Of a DNA stretch of 64,000 nucleotides, positions 23,423-35,010 are shown one piece after another. The stretch covers positions 66,719,590 through 66,783,589 of the forward strand of contig JAKTNV010000006.1 of NCBI GenBank assembly GCA_022747635.1. Direction: 5' to 3'. A model generated the notes under the pieces. That model did not search any database. It saw only the letters and a program-made list of their open reading frames with translations, and was not told where the DNA came from. Origin of the DNA: Hetaerina americana. Lineage: Eukaryota > Arthropoda > Insecta > Odonata > Calopterygidae. The translations under genes were made by a program, and so were the position numbers. Each line of letters opens with the position of its first letter. The first letter of the stretch is position 1.

Positions 23423-26400
23423 ATAATATTCTGTATTTTATAAAAATGTAACAAATATTTATCCGCTTTGCTCCTTTTACGGTATAAATTGGTTTTTTAA
23501 TTTAGAACTTTAGATTTTTTTAAATCGATTGAGTATTTTTCCAATTTCAATTTTATTTTATTATTGAATCCATTAAAATGTTAAAAGTAGTATTACTAAC
23601 ATTAAATTTATAAAACATTTAAAATATTAAACATTAAAATTAGTAAAACATTTTTCACGCCTGGGGCTGATTCGGAGCTATAGCAAACACGTCTACTCTT
23701 ATTTTTGTGGAAATACAATAATTGTACAATCAACTTAATCTGCAAAAGAACTTTAGGCTTTATCCATTTAAAATGATAATATCATGTAACACAAGTAGTG
23801 TTAATATATGAAATATTTCACGACCTCGATTCTTCAGACAACTCCGCATTATCGAAAAATTGAATATGCCTAGGCAACAGAACAATGACAATATTTTTAT
23901 AAGAAAAAAAAATAAAAAGTACATCTAAGTGAGAATCGGCCGGTGATTTTACTTACAAAGATTTTTTGTCGCGATTCCTGTAAATTTTACCTTACATTCT
24001 GTAAAAAGGTTAACAAGTTAAGTTATAAAGTGAATTTAACATTTCGTCCTATAGTAGCTTATCAACTTGGTAGAACGTAACCCTTCGAGTCAGGTTATAT
24101 TAATGTAAAGGAAAAGGTGTTAGGGAGAATAATATATAAGCGATGGAGGATGTGGAAAATAATTTCTATTTTATGCTAGATGAAGGAGGGCAATTAATTT
24201 CGGAGAAGAAATGGGGAGGCTGACTGCTGGTTGAAAACTTATCTTGTTGAGTACTTTTGTGTCCAACTGTTTCAAGAATATTGAATAATAATACATAGAA
24301 TGAACGAATCCAATTTTGGTAACCGTACATTCGTTTCAAAGGCATCTTTTATCCTTTTTATTAGATTACGCGTTAGCGCCTATCTCATTTTAAAATCAAT
24401 TCGTGAAATTGTTATTACGTAGCTCGTAGTTATTTATCCCTATTTGGGAACAGAGAGCTGTTGTAATGCAAATAATTGATTACAGTCTCTGAATGTAGAC
24501 ATTTCAAAGCATTTCACCCCGTCATAAGCCAAACGTTCCTCAGCTTTCCTTGCAATCCCGCTTTCTCCTTCCCACTCCCCTTTACTCTCTCGTTTTCCTC
24601 AAGTCACTATACTGGAAGCACCATGGTGTCAATCCTTCATTTCGCTGGATACCAGCAATACTTATAGTTGTAATAATCGTTCCGAAAGTGCCTTAACGTG
24701 AGGTCATTCATTCCCCATCACTTAGGCGTGGTCAAGATGGAAGTTCTTATTTCCAACCTGCGCGATTGCCTTGAGAAGTTCAAAGAGAATGTCCGCACGT
24801 ACTCTTAAAAGCGTTTTGCTGTTCCTTATCCGAATTGCGCTGAAGGATGTCGCGTCAGCTTTATCCCCTTCGGTCTCTCCCTTTCCCATTCTTTTCCAAT
24901 CTGTAGTTTAGGCTCTTCGTCTCCGTCGCATGCGAATGGACATGTGACATAAATTCGCTCATCGTGATGGATTTAGCATTCCCTTCGCTCCAGAAACGTG
25001 ACGCTCTCCCACAGAGACAGTCTTAATGGGCGATTATAGTTAAGTACCAGGCGAAATGTTATAATCAATCGTCTCTTCAAAAGGAAACCCCCCTCTTTAA
25101 GAAGACAGCACGAAGCTCAGCATCGGCAACCTTGGAAAATCTGCGTTCAGGGTTAAAATTAAAGAGCGGTAAAATTGCCCGGAAGACCGTTCTCTTCAAT
25201 ACTTTTCAGTCTCCGCCAACCTTTTTTTCAAAATGATGCTTTAAATTTTTTCCTCTTGTGAGATGATTTTAGCTGGGCATTAGTTCGATGTGAGCCTTCT
25301 GCTCCCCAAGATACATATCCATATTATAACTTGATGTATATTTTTGTTACTAAATTATAATAAAAAATAGTCTGCGCTTTTTCAGAATATAATATCGATA
25401 ATATAATAGCCCTTCATACAACACTAGTACTGTCACCAGTTATATTAAACGTTTCTACTAACTTGAGTCAATATATGGCATAGTTTTCCAACTCCTAACA
25501 ATCAACTAGGACCATGCCTACAATACTAAGACCATCGCTCTGCAGGTCCTTTAGCTGTAGCTATGCAGGTGAGGGCAACAAATTAACAACTTATTTAAAA
25601 TCCTAGTGATTCTTCTATCATCCCATTGTAATGCTATTGTGAAGGTGTGCAGGTCTAAAAGTTAGTTTATTATTAACTAAATATCAGTTTGTCCGTTGTC
25701 TTCTGTAATATTTAGAAAGATAGATGCGTCATAAGCAAAGAAGGTAATTAATTAGCACTTGTTTCTAGATTAGATTCCTGTTAGGCCATAAATTCTGCGT
25801 CGCCAAGGAAGGAAAGTATTCATTTTTTCCAAACAGAGGGACAGAGTTGTAAATTGATAAGCAGTCGGAAGAATTCCCTATTTCGTATCATTGACGATGA
25901 GTTCTGGCGGTTTGGGTACACCAGTCTGTATCCAGTCACGGTGAATAGGGGTTACACGAATTAACGATCCATTTTGAAACGATGCAGACATGTGTTTAGT
26001 GTCTAGAAAAGTTTGGATACATTCAGATTTTCTTCAGACGAATCATAAAACATGGCATCTCCCTTGATATCCCTTTTGTATTTTCCCTTCCTTGACATCT
26101 CCTTGCAATAATCTTGATTTTCATTGCGGGAATAAAATCTTTTTCGTCTTAACCGAAAGATTGAGGAATTTGTGTCAAAGGCATGAAATTCTTGCACTTC
26201 TTCTTGGAACCGAATAAATTCCCAAGACAAATCTTTTTTCTCCGCCAATTTGTCCGCGAAGATATTTGGCTAACTTCGGTAGTGTTCGGCCGCACAATGC
26301 GTCAGGGATAGTGTCCTTCGCCTGGTCATCCCGATCAAGTTCCTAGTAACCTACCTGCTCACACTGCTGTCTAAATTTAGTTTCGCGAGAGCAGGTGGTT

Positions 26401-27430
26401 CCGAAAACTTTTTGGTGGACACCTTCGTTAACCAAAAGCATTTTTATGAGTTCACCCTGACGAAAGAAGAGCTATAATAAATAAAGATTTCTGGAAGTAG
26501 GTTTCTCCATAAAAACTTATTTGTAACATATACGCCTCTGTTAATTCGTAGGGGCAATGATAGAAAGTATAATCACGTGATTGATTTGGACGTAATTATT
26601 GAAATGACGGTCAAAGAAGAGCGGTCTCTCACTTACAATAAGAACAGCAAAATGTTGGAAGAATTATAATATGGAAGTAAAAATTAAGCTTTTGATTTTC
26701 AAATTCTTCTTTCTAAGTATATATGTTGACGATTGCACTTGGTTATAGCGCATTGTGTACCCCATTGCGTTGGAATATTACAATAACTAGGCAAATGAAT
26801 GAGGCAGGTGAAATGGCGTTTTTGATTGGCAAACTTATATTGCGTTGCGTTGAATTGCGTCTTCCAATAGAAAAATTATATTACACCCTCCACATTTTTA
26901 TTTACTTACAAGATAACATTGAGAAAGTCATAACTCTAGTGATACATGTATGATATCACCATTTAGGAAGTGTTAGTAATCGGAAAAGTCATAAAGAAGA
27001 ATGACAGAAAAATTCTAGCTTACTTATCCACCCGGAAATTCGCGGTTTAGTGTCTCAAGATTCTTTGGTGTTATTTTCATCTCTTGGCCACATTATAGCA
27101 AAGGTCGCCTATTTCCTGTCGTGATCTTGTCTTTTTTGTTTTCATAAACTTGTGTCATGCATTGAGAGGAATTTGACTTCCAGTTGCTGGTAGAGAGTGA
27201 TGGATGGAGACTTTTCATGCGGTACTGAGATCGAAAAATAAAATGGATATCGACCCTAGTAATTTTGCGATGTACATGGAACGATTGTTTACATTCTTTC
27301 ATGAACGCATAAATCCCAATTAAAATAAAAACCCAGTTCTGGCTTAATTCCACAATGTAGTGTTTGAGACAGTGAACGGTGCCCCAAATTAACATGCTCA
27401 AAGATTCGTTATTGCTCTTTGATAGTTCGC
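23423..27430. other. No recognisable gene
   Basis: AT-rich. 24100-24200 has faint resemblance to G/A-rich LINE 3' sequence but no shared landmark that I can defend. Frames of 63-81 codons (24476, 26003, 26723) are unrecognised. Confidence 0.45.
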
Positions 27431-27436
27431 TATTCA

Positions 27437-28701
27437 TATTAGGTTTTGGATAGATACAAGCTAGCAAACGGTACAGCGACGATTCCTTTGCCTCTCTTAA
27501 CAAAACTCAACATGACTTCTGTAACAACACTAACCTTTTTTCAATTCCGTATACTTACCTCCTCCCTTCATTCGATCTGTCATCCCTTTCCTAATCTCTC
27601 CCATTCCGCGTATCTCCAACGTTCTCCTCTCTACCGCAGTCTTCAACATTGCCAATCAAAATGATCTGCATCCATCTTTCCAGCCTTTTTTTGACATCTC
27701 CCAACAATCCTATCTTCTCCACCACCTTACCTAGGACGTCATCGTTGGTTTTCCTTTCATTCCACCTCACCTTTTCCAACCTTGTCCGCAACCACATTTC
27801 AAAAGCTTACAATCTGGTCATTGAGGCAGGAGGATAGACGTAGGTCTATCCTCAATGTTTCTGCGCCGTACATAACCACACTCCAGAGCAAAGTTTTAAA
27901 GAGCGTTTTCTTAGCATCCTTACGCAACCTCCATATTATCATTTCTCTCCTCCTTGTGAAAGCTTCTTTGCTTAGCACAATTTTTCGCCTTATTAGGAGT
28001 CGTTTGCAACAGCTACTACTTTGACTAGTTTTTACCTCCTATTTTAGGTTTTAGCTTAGCCTTTCTATTTCTGGAAAACCGCATAGCCTTTGTTTTATTT
28101 ACATTTATTCTTATCCCGTATCTATCGCACTGAATTTCCAATTCACTCAGCCATGCTTGTAACCTTTGGCCAAGTAAAGCTTGGTCATCAAGCAAACTAA
28201 AGGTTGTTCATCAGCAAACCTAAATGATATTAAGAATTTTTACCGAAATTCATTCCTATCTCCATTATTCCCATGCCTCTTTAATCATTTCCTCCACATG
28301 TACGTTTAACAGCAAAGGTGATAATGGAGAACCTGCCTCATTCCTCTTCCTAGCACTCTCTATCCGGACTCTCCATTCCCCACTCGCACCTGAGACATGT
28401 ACGGGATGCGGGTCATCGTCATATCCCTCCGAACTATTCCTCTTATCTGCCACATACTCATCAGTTTTTCCAAATTCACCCTATCAAAAGCCTTTTCGAA
28501 ATCTGCGAAACAGGAAAGTACGTTCTGATTGTATTCTATATCCCTCTCTGTAAGTGATCTCATTACTGCAATGGCATCACGCGTACCCCTCCCCTTCCTG
28601 AATGCAGACTGATCATCTCCTAAGAAATCATTTGCCCTTCTCTCCATTCTTTTGTTGATGATACTGAGAACTGCTATACACTCATCCGAAACACTTTCCA
28701 A
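27437..28701 (-). pseudogene. RTE-like LINE copy e1, RT domain to 3' end
   Basis: Minus-strand copy starting at the 'IINKRMERRANDFLGDDQ' block (fingers/palm, residues ~604 on in the reference copy). It continues through 'FRKGRGTRDAIAVM', motif A 'FADFEKAFDRV' (first Asp kept), a decayed motif B and FADD region, 'INVNKTKAMRFSR', 'YGAET', 'KAFEMWLRTRLEKVRWNE' and the 3' terminal 'atccaaaacctaa' (27437-27450). Multiple frameshifts and a 41-bp internal inversion at 27815-27855 inactivate it. Confidence 0.85.
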
Positions 28702-28847
28702 ATAATATATATTAAAGATTCAGGTGTGATACGGTGGAACTGTTCCATAATAACAGAGACGAAGACTATTACAATTTTCCACTTAATAAGTTATTATTAA
28801 GTGGAACATTTCAATCGTCTTCGTCACTGTTATTACTTTCCAAATAA
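28693..28847. mobile_element. Palindromic insertion with 13-bp target duplication
   Basis: A 129-bp insert (28706-28834) between perfect copies of 'actttccaaataa' (28693-28705 and 28835-28847) inside RTE-derived sequence. The insert is largely one inverted repeat. An arm from 'ataacagagacgaagac' to 'ttccacttaataa' pairs with 'ttattaagtggaa' to 'gtcttcgtcactgttat' across a 4-base centre near 28790. 'AGTGGAA' beside 'TTATTA' recalls the AATAAA-GTGTGGAA tail words of H2, but the hammerhead core is not visible. Relationship to H1-H5 is inferred from architecture only. Confidence 0.7.
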
Positions 28848-28995
28848 ATTTCATGCGGTAGAACTGTTTCACCTATTCTAGCTCAAGCGCCTAAACTTTA
28901 ATTTTAATCTTAGCCTTCGTATTTCTCGAGAATCTCATTAACGTCATTTTCTTATGATTGATTCTCATCCCATACATATCACACTTTTTTCTGTA
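28848..28995 (-). pseudogene. RTE-like LINE copy e2, thumb fragment
   Basis: Read on the minus strand it matches the reference copy from about 57345 to 57470 ('tatgggatgagaatcaat', 'ttctcgagaaatacgaaggc', 'gattaaaatt'). In LINE order this segment belongs after copy e1's RT domain, but here it precedes it. It is therefore a second, separate copy or a rearrangement rather than a continuation of e1. Confidence 0.65.
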
Positions 28996-31900
28996 TTTTT
29001 ATATATTGAAAAAGTTGGTCATTTTTTTTTAGTGTACTTTCTACAATTTCGCATCGGGAAAATTCCTTTGATATAATCGTATCGCCTCATAATAATATTT
29101 ACTTGTTAGTGAAAACTTATCAGGTAAATTTCACAGTAAAAGTCGATGGAATTACGACTATATGGGGCGTTTTTGCTTTAGAATCTCGTTAATGCATGGG
29201 AGGGACTGAGGGAATCTGTTTTCGAGCCAAAACTTGTTTTTGATTGGCCTCTTTAAGTATGAAAAGAGCAGAAATAATAAGCTATGAAATTATTTTACCA
29301 CACATAATGTCCTCAGCTCCAAGCTTGAACGGTGAATGATCCAGAAGATCTCTTCCCCCGTTCCTGAAATATCCATCGCGTTAGCTTGGGTGGACTGATG
29401 GTCAAAACCGGTACACTCAATATTTTTCCCGCGTTTAGCTTTTGTCAGGTCACGTCATCGACTTAAAAGATGCTCACCTCAATCGCTCTGGTTGAAGCTT
29501 AAGAATCCATAGTCGTTCTCAAACTTAGACCCTGCGGCACAGAGAAAAATTTAATTTCACTGCCGGTTTCTCTCCGTATTGAAAAATATCAATCTGGGAA
29601 TAGGGTTGGAGCAATGTCGTAAATTATTCCAACTGTTTCATTGCTTCCCCCGGGGAGAAGGAGAGAGAGGCTTAATCGTTTGGCGAGTCGGTCGTGCAGA
29701 ACGTGACGCGAGCGAGCATTTGGATCGTGATCTTTGGGAAAAGGGGGATGCCCCTTCTAAAAGGCGGTCCAGAAAGATAGAGCGCATATGAAAACAATAA
29801 GAAGAGAGAGAGAGGACTAGCAAGAGGTGTGCTTGAGATGTTTATTTTTTTCAATACAAGTTGAAGGTTAGTCAAGGGTGATTTATCCATGCGGTTCCCC
29901 TTCTCATTCCTGTCAGAATCAACGTCTCACGAGAGTAATGTTGCTAGAATCCAGATGAATTTTCGGTGGTTTCTATGGCTCCTCTTTCGCTGTTAAAACG
30001 CTTAGATTTGCACGGCGGATAGTGCTCGGGAATTCCAACTAACGTGCAACAGTTTCCGTCGTACGTTAGTAGGAATATCTCTTGACTCACTCGATATAAA
30101 GTAAAAATCTCTTGTCAAGAAAATATCTGCGCGCTCTCACTCCCGGTTAAAGAAATGGGTGTTTTCCATGTACTCAGTGGTAAAACAGCAGATGATGCGC
30201 TGGTAAAAGACGCCCCAAGGGGGGTTTTTATAGTCGATTCGTATACAGATCAACAGGAAAGTTGTGAGTTTAATTCCTACAGTGAGCATAGGGTCTATTT
30301 TACCCTCTGAAGAACAGGTGGTTGTCAACTGTTGTATTAAATCACGTAGACTCTAGTTTAAACTTTAATAACTCAAAAATGGCTCGTCTGATTCTCATAA
30401 TAAGCACCAACATTTTTTTGTCTATTTTACTATACTTTAAATAAAACGACTCTTTTTAAACCAATTGAATGATTATTTTATAGCGATGAGAATGAATAAA
30501 GCACCCTTTTTGTTTAGCGGGACGGTGAAGCAAATCTTCGTCCGCCTGCAGTTTTAAAGCGACTGTATGTATTGAAACTATAATTTAAGTAAATATCTTT
30601 TGCAGTGTTGCTAATACTTATTGTATGTTAAAATTTCCAAAAGTTATAACATTTTTCGTTAAATTAATCTTGTAGTTAATTTACGAGCGAATGTTACACC
30701 TGTATCTTCGTACATAACCCAGTGGCACGAGGAAAAAGATGTGAGGTGCATCTGAACATTTTCAATTTGAATTTCTTAACTTTAGAAAACATAAATTAGG
30801 GCAGTTCTATACATTAATTTTTATGAATATTGAAAATCAATATCGTTTCTCAAGGGTTTTCCGTGAGCTAACTTTTCTATTTTGGGGATGCCGGAACTCT
30901 CATTGTCAGAGGCACTCAGAACGCTAAGTTATTTCGCTACTTCTCTCACATGGACAAAGTGCTCCCTTAGGACGTATTCAAGATGGCTATTAATGGATAT
31001 TTCATATTTCCATTCTATCAATTTTAATTTGACATAATAAAATAAATACATTGCCAGATTAGACGGCGGAATACAAAAAGGAAGTTAGGGCCTGATATAG
31101 CAGTTTGCAACTTTTGCAAATAAGTTTTGTTTTGAGTGACTACAAAGTAATGGAAAGCACGTATACGGCATTCTTAAACTATGTACGCTAGGATAAGAAG
31201 CCACATTGGAGTAAGTAATGGAAATGGAACTTCTTTCGATGGTAGATAATTTTAATAGATTTAATTGATTCCAAATATTTTCACTCCTTTCACAAGTCAG
31301 CATATCCACTTTTGCTCTGCAAAAAACATTTATATGCTAGGAATATTTTCTAGGATAATACCGCCATTATTTTTTAGAATGTAAGTTCCTGAAAATTTCT
31401 CACAACATACCTCCCATAATCCTTTTAATTCCTACCCATGCCCATTCATATCTCAATTATTTTCAATCATCTCCCTGTTTTAATATTTGTTAAATTAATA
31501 TAATCTACAACTTTTTCGTGATTATGTATAGGCTTGGCTTCAAATTCTTGCTGGTGCTCTTATTTATTCAAAGAGAAATTATGCTAGTCGGTATTACTCT
31601 TGTCCTTAAGGGCTGCCACTCAGGAGTATTTTATTTCTTTTATGGTTCGTTACGGTGACCTTTCTTCCTTCTTTCCCTTTAGTTTCTAATGTTCTTTCGG
31701 TTAATATTCCTTTTTTGTGTTACTTTTAGTGTTTATTTCTTTTGATTCGTTTGCTTATCTTCATTCGCAGTTAGCTTATACTTTATTGCAGCTTAATAAT
31801 TTTATGTCCGTAGTGCAATTATATGGCTTTATTGCTTCTTCTTTTTAATTTCTTCCAGTGACACCTCCTCTTGCCTGGAGTTCCTAGTTAGATGTCATAT

Positions 31901-32420
31901 TGAGAATACCAGAGGAGAATAATACGAAACGAGTAAAAATCTGACGTTAAATATTTGAAAGGGAGCATTAATTTTTTCCTATGACCAATACGGTAGGGAA
32001 GCTTGGGGAAACAGAATGCAGGTTCATTCCAAGTGTATGCTGGAAGTGCATGTTATTTGACTCTGAGATAGATAGTTTATGCCAGCTGGACCAATATGCT
32101 TCAAAGCGACAGTATTAAATCGAATGAACAAGGGTAAATAAATTATATGGACGGTCAAAATACGTAAATTGTCAATCGGAAGACGACCTGAGTGGCACCG
32201 TACTCTCCCCTTTTACAATTCTTGAAAAAATAAAACCGTTGGGGGAAGGGTGGAGATCAAGAAAATCATGGCTGGAGAACCCTCGAATGACACGAATGTG
32301 CGAGTTTTATAGGAGTAATTGAAGAAGGGATGATTTCCAGCAATATCTCAAGCGTTCGCTCAGAAGAGAGAGCTTCGGAAGAAGAGGATTCCTCCTCTAA
32401 TTACCCTCTCCATGTAATGA
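28996..32420. other. No recognisable gene; weak SINE-like trace at 30170-30300
   Basis: 30170-30300 contains 'tactcagtggtaaaacagc' (A-box-like) and 'gagtttaattcctac' (B-box-like) about 100 bases apart, too far and too diverged for a firm SINE call. Remaining sequence is AT-rich with short unrecognised frames. Confidence 0.35.
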
Positions 32421-32424
32421 ATAG

Positions 32425-32605
32425 TGTCAAAAATAAAATGTTGTCATTCCACATATAAAATAGAATTCAATGTGACCTAGGATTCACTGCTGTCCAGCAT
32501 CATCAGGTCCTGATGATACTGCTCAGCTGTTAAACCTAGGTCGAATTAAAGTTTATTTTATGCATAAAAAAGTGAAAAGTTTTATTTTTGAAATTATTCA
32601 TCATG
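32425..32605. mobile_element. Palindromic element H3 with hammerhead-like core on both strands
   Basis: Two CTGATGA cores face away from a 3-base overlap-free centre (minus strand 32500-32506, plus strand 32510-32516). The plus arm reads CTGATGA, a short helix II, TAAACC (GAAACC with one change), TA, GGTC (32534-32542), then AATTAAAGTTTATTTTA. The minus arm reads CTGATGA, hairpin TGCTG/CAGCA, GTGAATCC, TA, GGTC. Both continue into A/T-rich tails with 'tcattccaca' or 'caaaaataaaa' words. Helix III would be CC/GG closed by TA, as in H1 and H2. Confidence 0.6.
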
Positions 32606-34395
32606 GAACAATCCCATAAAGTTAGGCCTAAAGCGATTAATCACTCTCCCAATCATCTTTTTTCCATAAGTATGAAATCATAAAAAAATAACCTCCGTCA
32701 ATGTGAAAAAAATAATGGTTATTAATAATGAGGAATTATTTTCATATCGGATGTGAGTCAGAGTGGCATAGTTGATAATGAGGAGGTAGAACGTGCAGTT
32801 GTTGATCTGATTCACATTCCATACAATCCACATCCGGGTCGTGCTTCGGAAGATTCACAACTTAACACCAGTTGTGAGCGTTAACGGAAACCACTACCAC
32901 CCGTAGCTGCTGTGTAGCTGCTCCAAGCCCACCCTGTGGCATGGATTTCACGCACCGTGTTGCTTGGTACGAGATAAGCTATACTCCCAACTCTTATTTG
33001 ATCTTCAGATCTTAACATTCCTTAATATTTTATACAATGTTTTCCGCAGGCGATAATTATAGGTGGTTTTATAGATTATCATTAGCTATCAGTAACACAA
33101 TTTATCATTAGCTATAAATGACAGGTCATTTGTCATTTCGAAAGAGAAATTATAAAGAACTTGAGTGGCAAAATATGTATAAATGCGCATTCTGTCCGGT
33201 AATGCTATTTTTACATCACTTATCGTCATCTATGCTAACTATCTGTTAACATCTCCCAACCCTACTGTCAACATTGAAAATGAATCGCTTGGAAATATTT
33301 TGAGGGAATGCATCATATTTTTATGGTCCTGGGTGATTCATTCTGTTCCTACGAATGACGACGTCATTGCGATGCCTGTTTACGGAGTTGTCCTATTAAT
33401 ACCGCTATTGACAACGCCCTTTCCAGTCATTTACCTAGGAAGAGAGGGCCCGCACAAAAAGCAATTTTGAGTGCTCAACTTTCGTATCTCGGAACTTGAT
33501 AAGAGGTGTTTACTTTTCGCACACAGGTTACGTCTTAACGAAAAGATTCGCTCTCGGTCATGACGTTTTCTTGTTTGCACTTTTATATTTTCTTACGTCA
33601 AGCCTCGGCGGAGATACGGATAGTGTTTCTTCGACGGTAAGCTGTACAGTTTCTCCGAAAATTTCCTGCGTTCTGGTTAAAATGCTGTTGCGTCAAATTT
33701 TTCTCGCACCTTATAGAAAGATCGATGGAGATATGAAAGGAAATTGGGTCTTTTTAATTTGGGAAACCCAGAGTTGTCACCTAGGGAGTCTAGTCGACGA
33801 TAATCACGAAGTTTGAGGCAAGAAGATAGCTGTTTCTCGAAATTTTTTGACGCTCTACCCATTTACGCGGGAGCGTTAATCATGCAGTCACATACGAAAT
33901 TAGTTATTATTCAACGATTCGAATATTAGACATATTTTCTATGTAAATGCATCAACCTCTCTTGTTGGTCATTCACTGTTGTATTTTCACCTTGATAAAA
34001 AAAACGCTTGTAGGCGCGACTCGACATACCGAGGCGTGATTTCATTTAAATCACGTTAGCAAATAGTGCATGCGCTGATTGATAAAATTAGCGGTTGGCA
34101 TTCTCTCAACGGTCTATCCTTTCGAAGATCAGAATTCCATTGAGCCGATAGAAATTTCCATCAGATCGACATACAGGTATGTTCTATTAACATAGACGAA
34201 TGTATATTCAACGACCATCTGACACCACGACCAAGAGAAAAATATATCATCACGAGTACTTAACCAATGAAGACCAAGGTATGATGAGTAATGACAGTAT
34301 CATTTATATTAAAGACATACGAGACGGCAGCACAAAAAGCCAAGGAGTAGCAACGAATCCAGCTGAGGATGGGATCCTTTAGAGCAATTTTGACG
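32606..34395. other. No recognisable gene; two adjacent unknown ORFs
   Basis: Frames 33183-33470 (95 codons, with a hydrophobic stretch) and 33496-33816 (106 codons) lie on the plus strand 25 bases apart in different frames. Neither has a recognised domain or plausible splice arrangement. They may be chance. Confidence 0.35.
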
Positions 34396-34399
34396 TATT

Positions 34400-34805
34400 T
34401 TACTGGTCTGTGGAACTTCCTTCCTCCCGTCATTCCTTACAACAGGGCCATCCTAATTCCTACCCCTCCTTTTCCCCCGCCATAGTCTTCAGCATCTCAT
34501 CACCCATCAAAATTCTCTGCAACCACCTTTCCTGCCTCCTCTGAATTTCTCCCAACAATCCTCTCTCTAACCCCACCATTCCCAGCACCTCTTCATTTTT
34601 TTCTTTCTGTACATTTCACCTTCTTCATCCTTCTCCACACACACATTTCAAAATCCTCCAATCTACGCCATTCGTTTTTCTTCAAAGACATTGTTTCGGC
34701 GCCATAAAACACCAAAATCCATTTAAAATTTTTAACGAGTCTCATTTTAACATTCTTTCACAAAATCTCTGTCATTAATTCCCGCCTCCTTGTAAAAGTA
34801 TTTTT
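34400..34805 (-). pseudogene. RTE-like LINE copy f, C-terminal part
   Basis: Minus-strand counterpart of reference positions ~57540-57975. Recognisable are the 'aggaggcgggaattaatgac' region, the 'gaaacaatgtctttgaagaa' equivalent of the AETWSLKQD block, 'attttgaaatgtgtgtgtgg', 'ggtgaaatgtacagaaag', 'tgggaatggtggggttagag' and 'gatgctgaagactatgg'. Several frame breaks are visible. Its upstream end (34805) abuts the jockey-like stub at 34819-35010. Confidence 0.75.
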
Positions 34806-34818
34806 TTTGTATTTTTTT

Positions 34819-35010
34819 TGTACCCTGCAAGCCACCGCTAGAGTTTGTGGCAGGGGTTGAATACACACCAGACTAATTTTGACCCGAATATTTTTATCTC
34901 TACCACGGTCGGACAATGTTACTCTAATTCCTTATCGTTCGTGGAAAAAATGACACTTTTAATCTATCTATTCTACACTCAATCTCTCCAAATAAGTTTT
35001 TATAAGAGTA
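34819..35010 (-). pseudogene. Jockey-like LINE 3' stub J2
   Basis: Minus strand matches the 3' end of the element at 62481-63583. A decayed 'DRLKVSFFPRTIRN' peptide (about 34990-34940) is followed by the same 3' UTR end, 'gccacaaactctagcggtgg', 'cttgcagggtac' (compare 'cttgcagtggcttgcggggtat' ending near 63571). Severely 5'-truncated, as is usual for target-primed LINE copies. Confidence 0.65.

Noticed and set aside
33183..33816. Two adjacent ORFs (95 and 106 codons) as a gene
   Set aside because: Different frames, no domain, no supporting promoter or splice signals visible.
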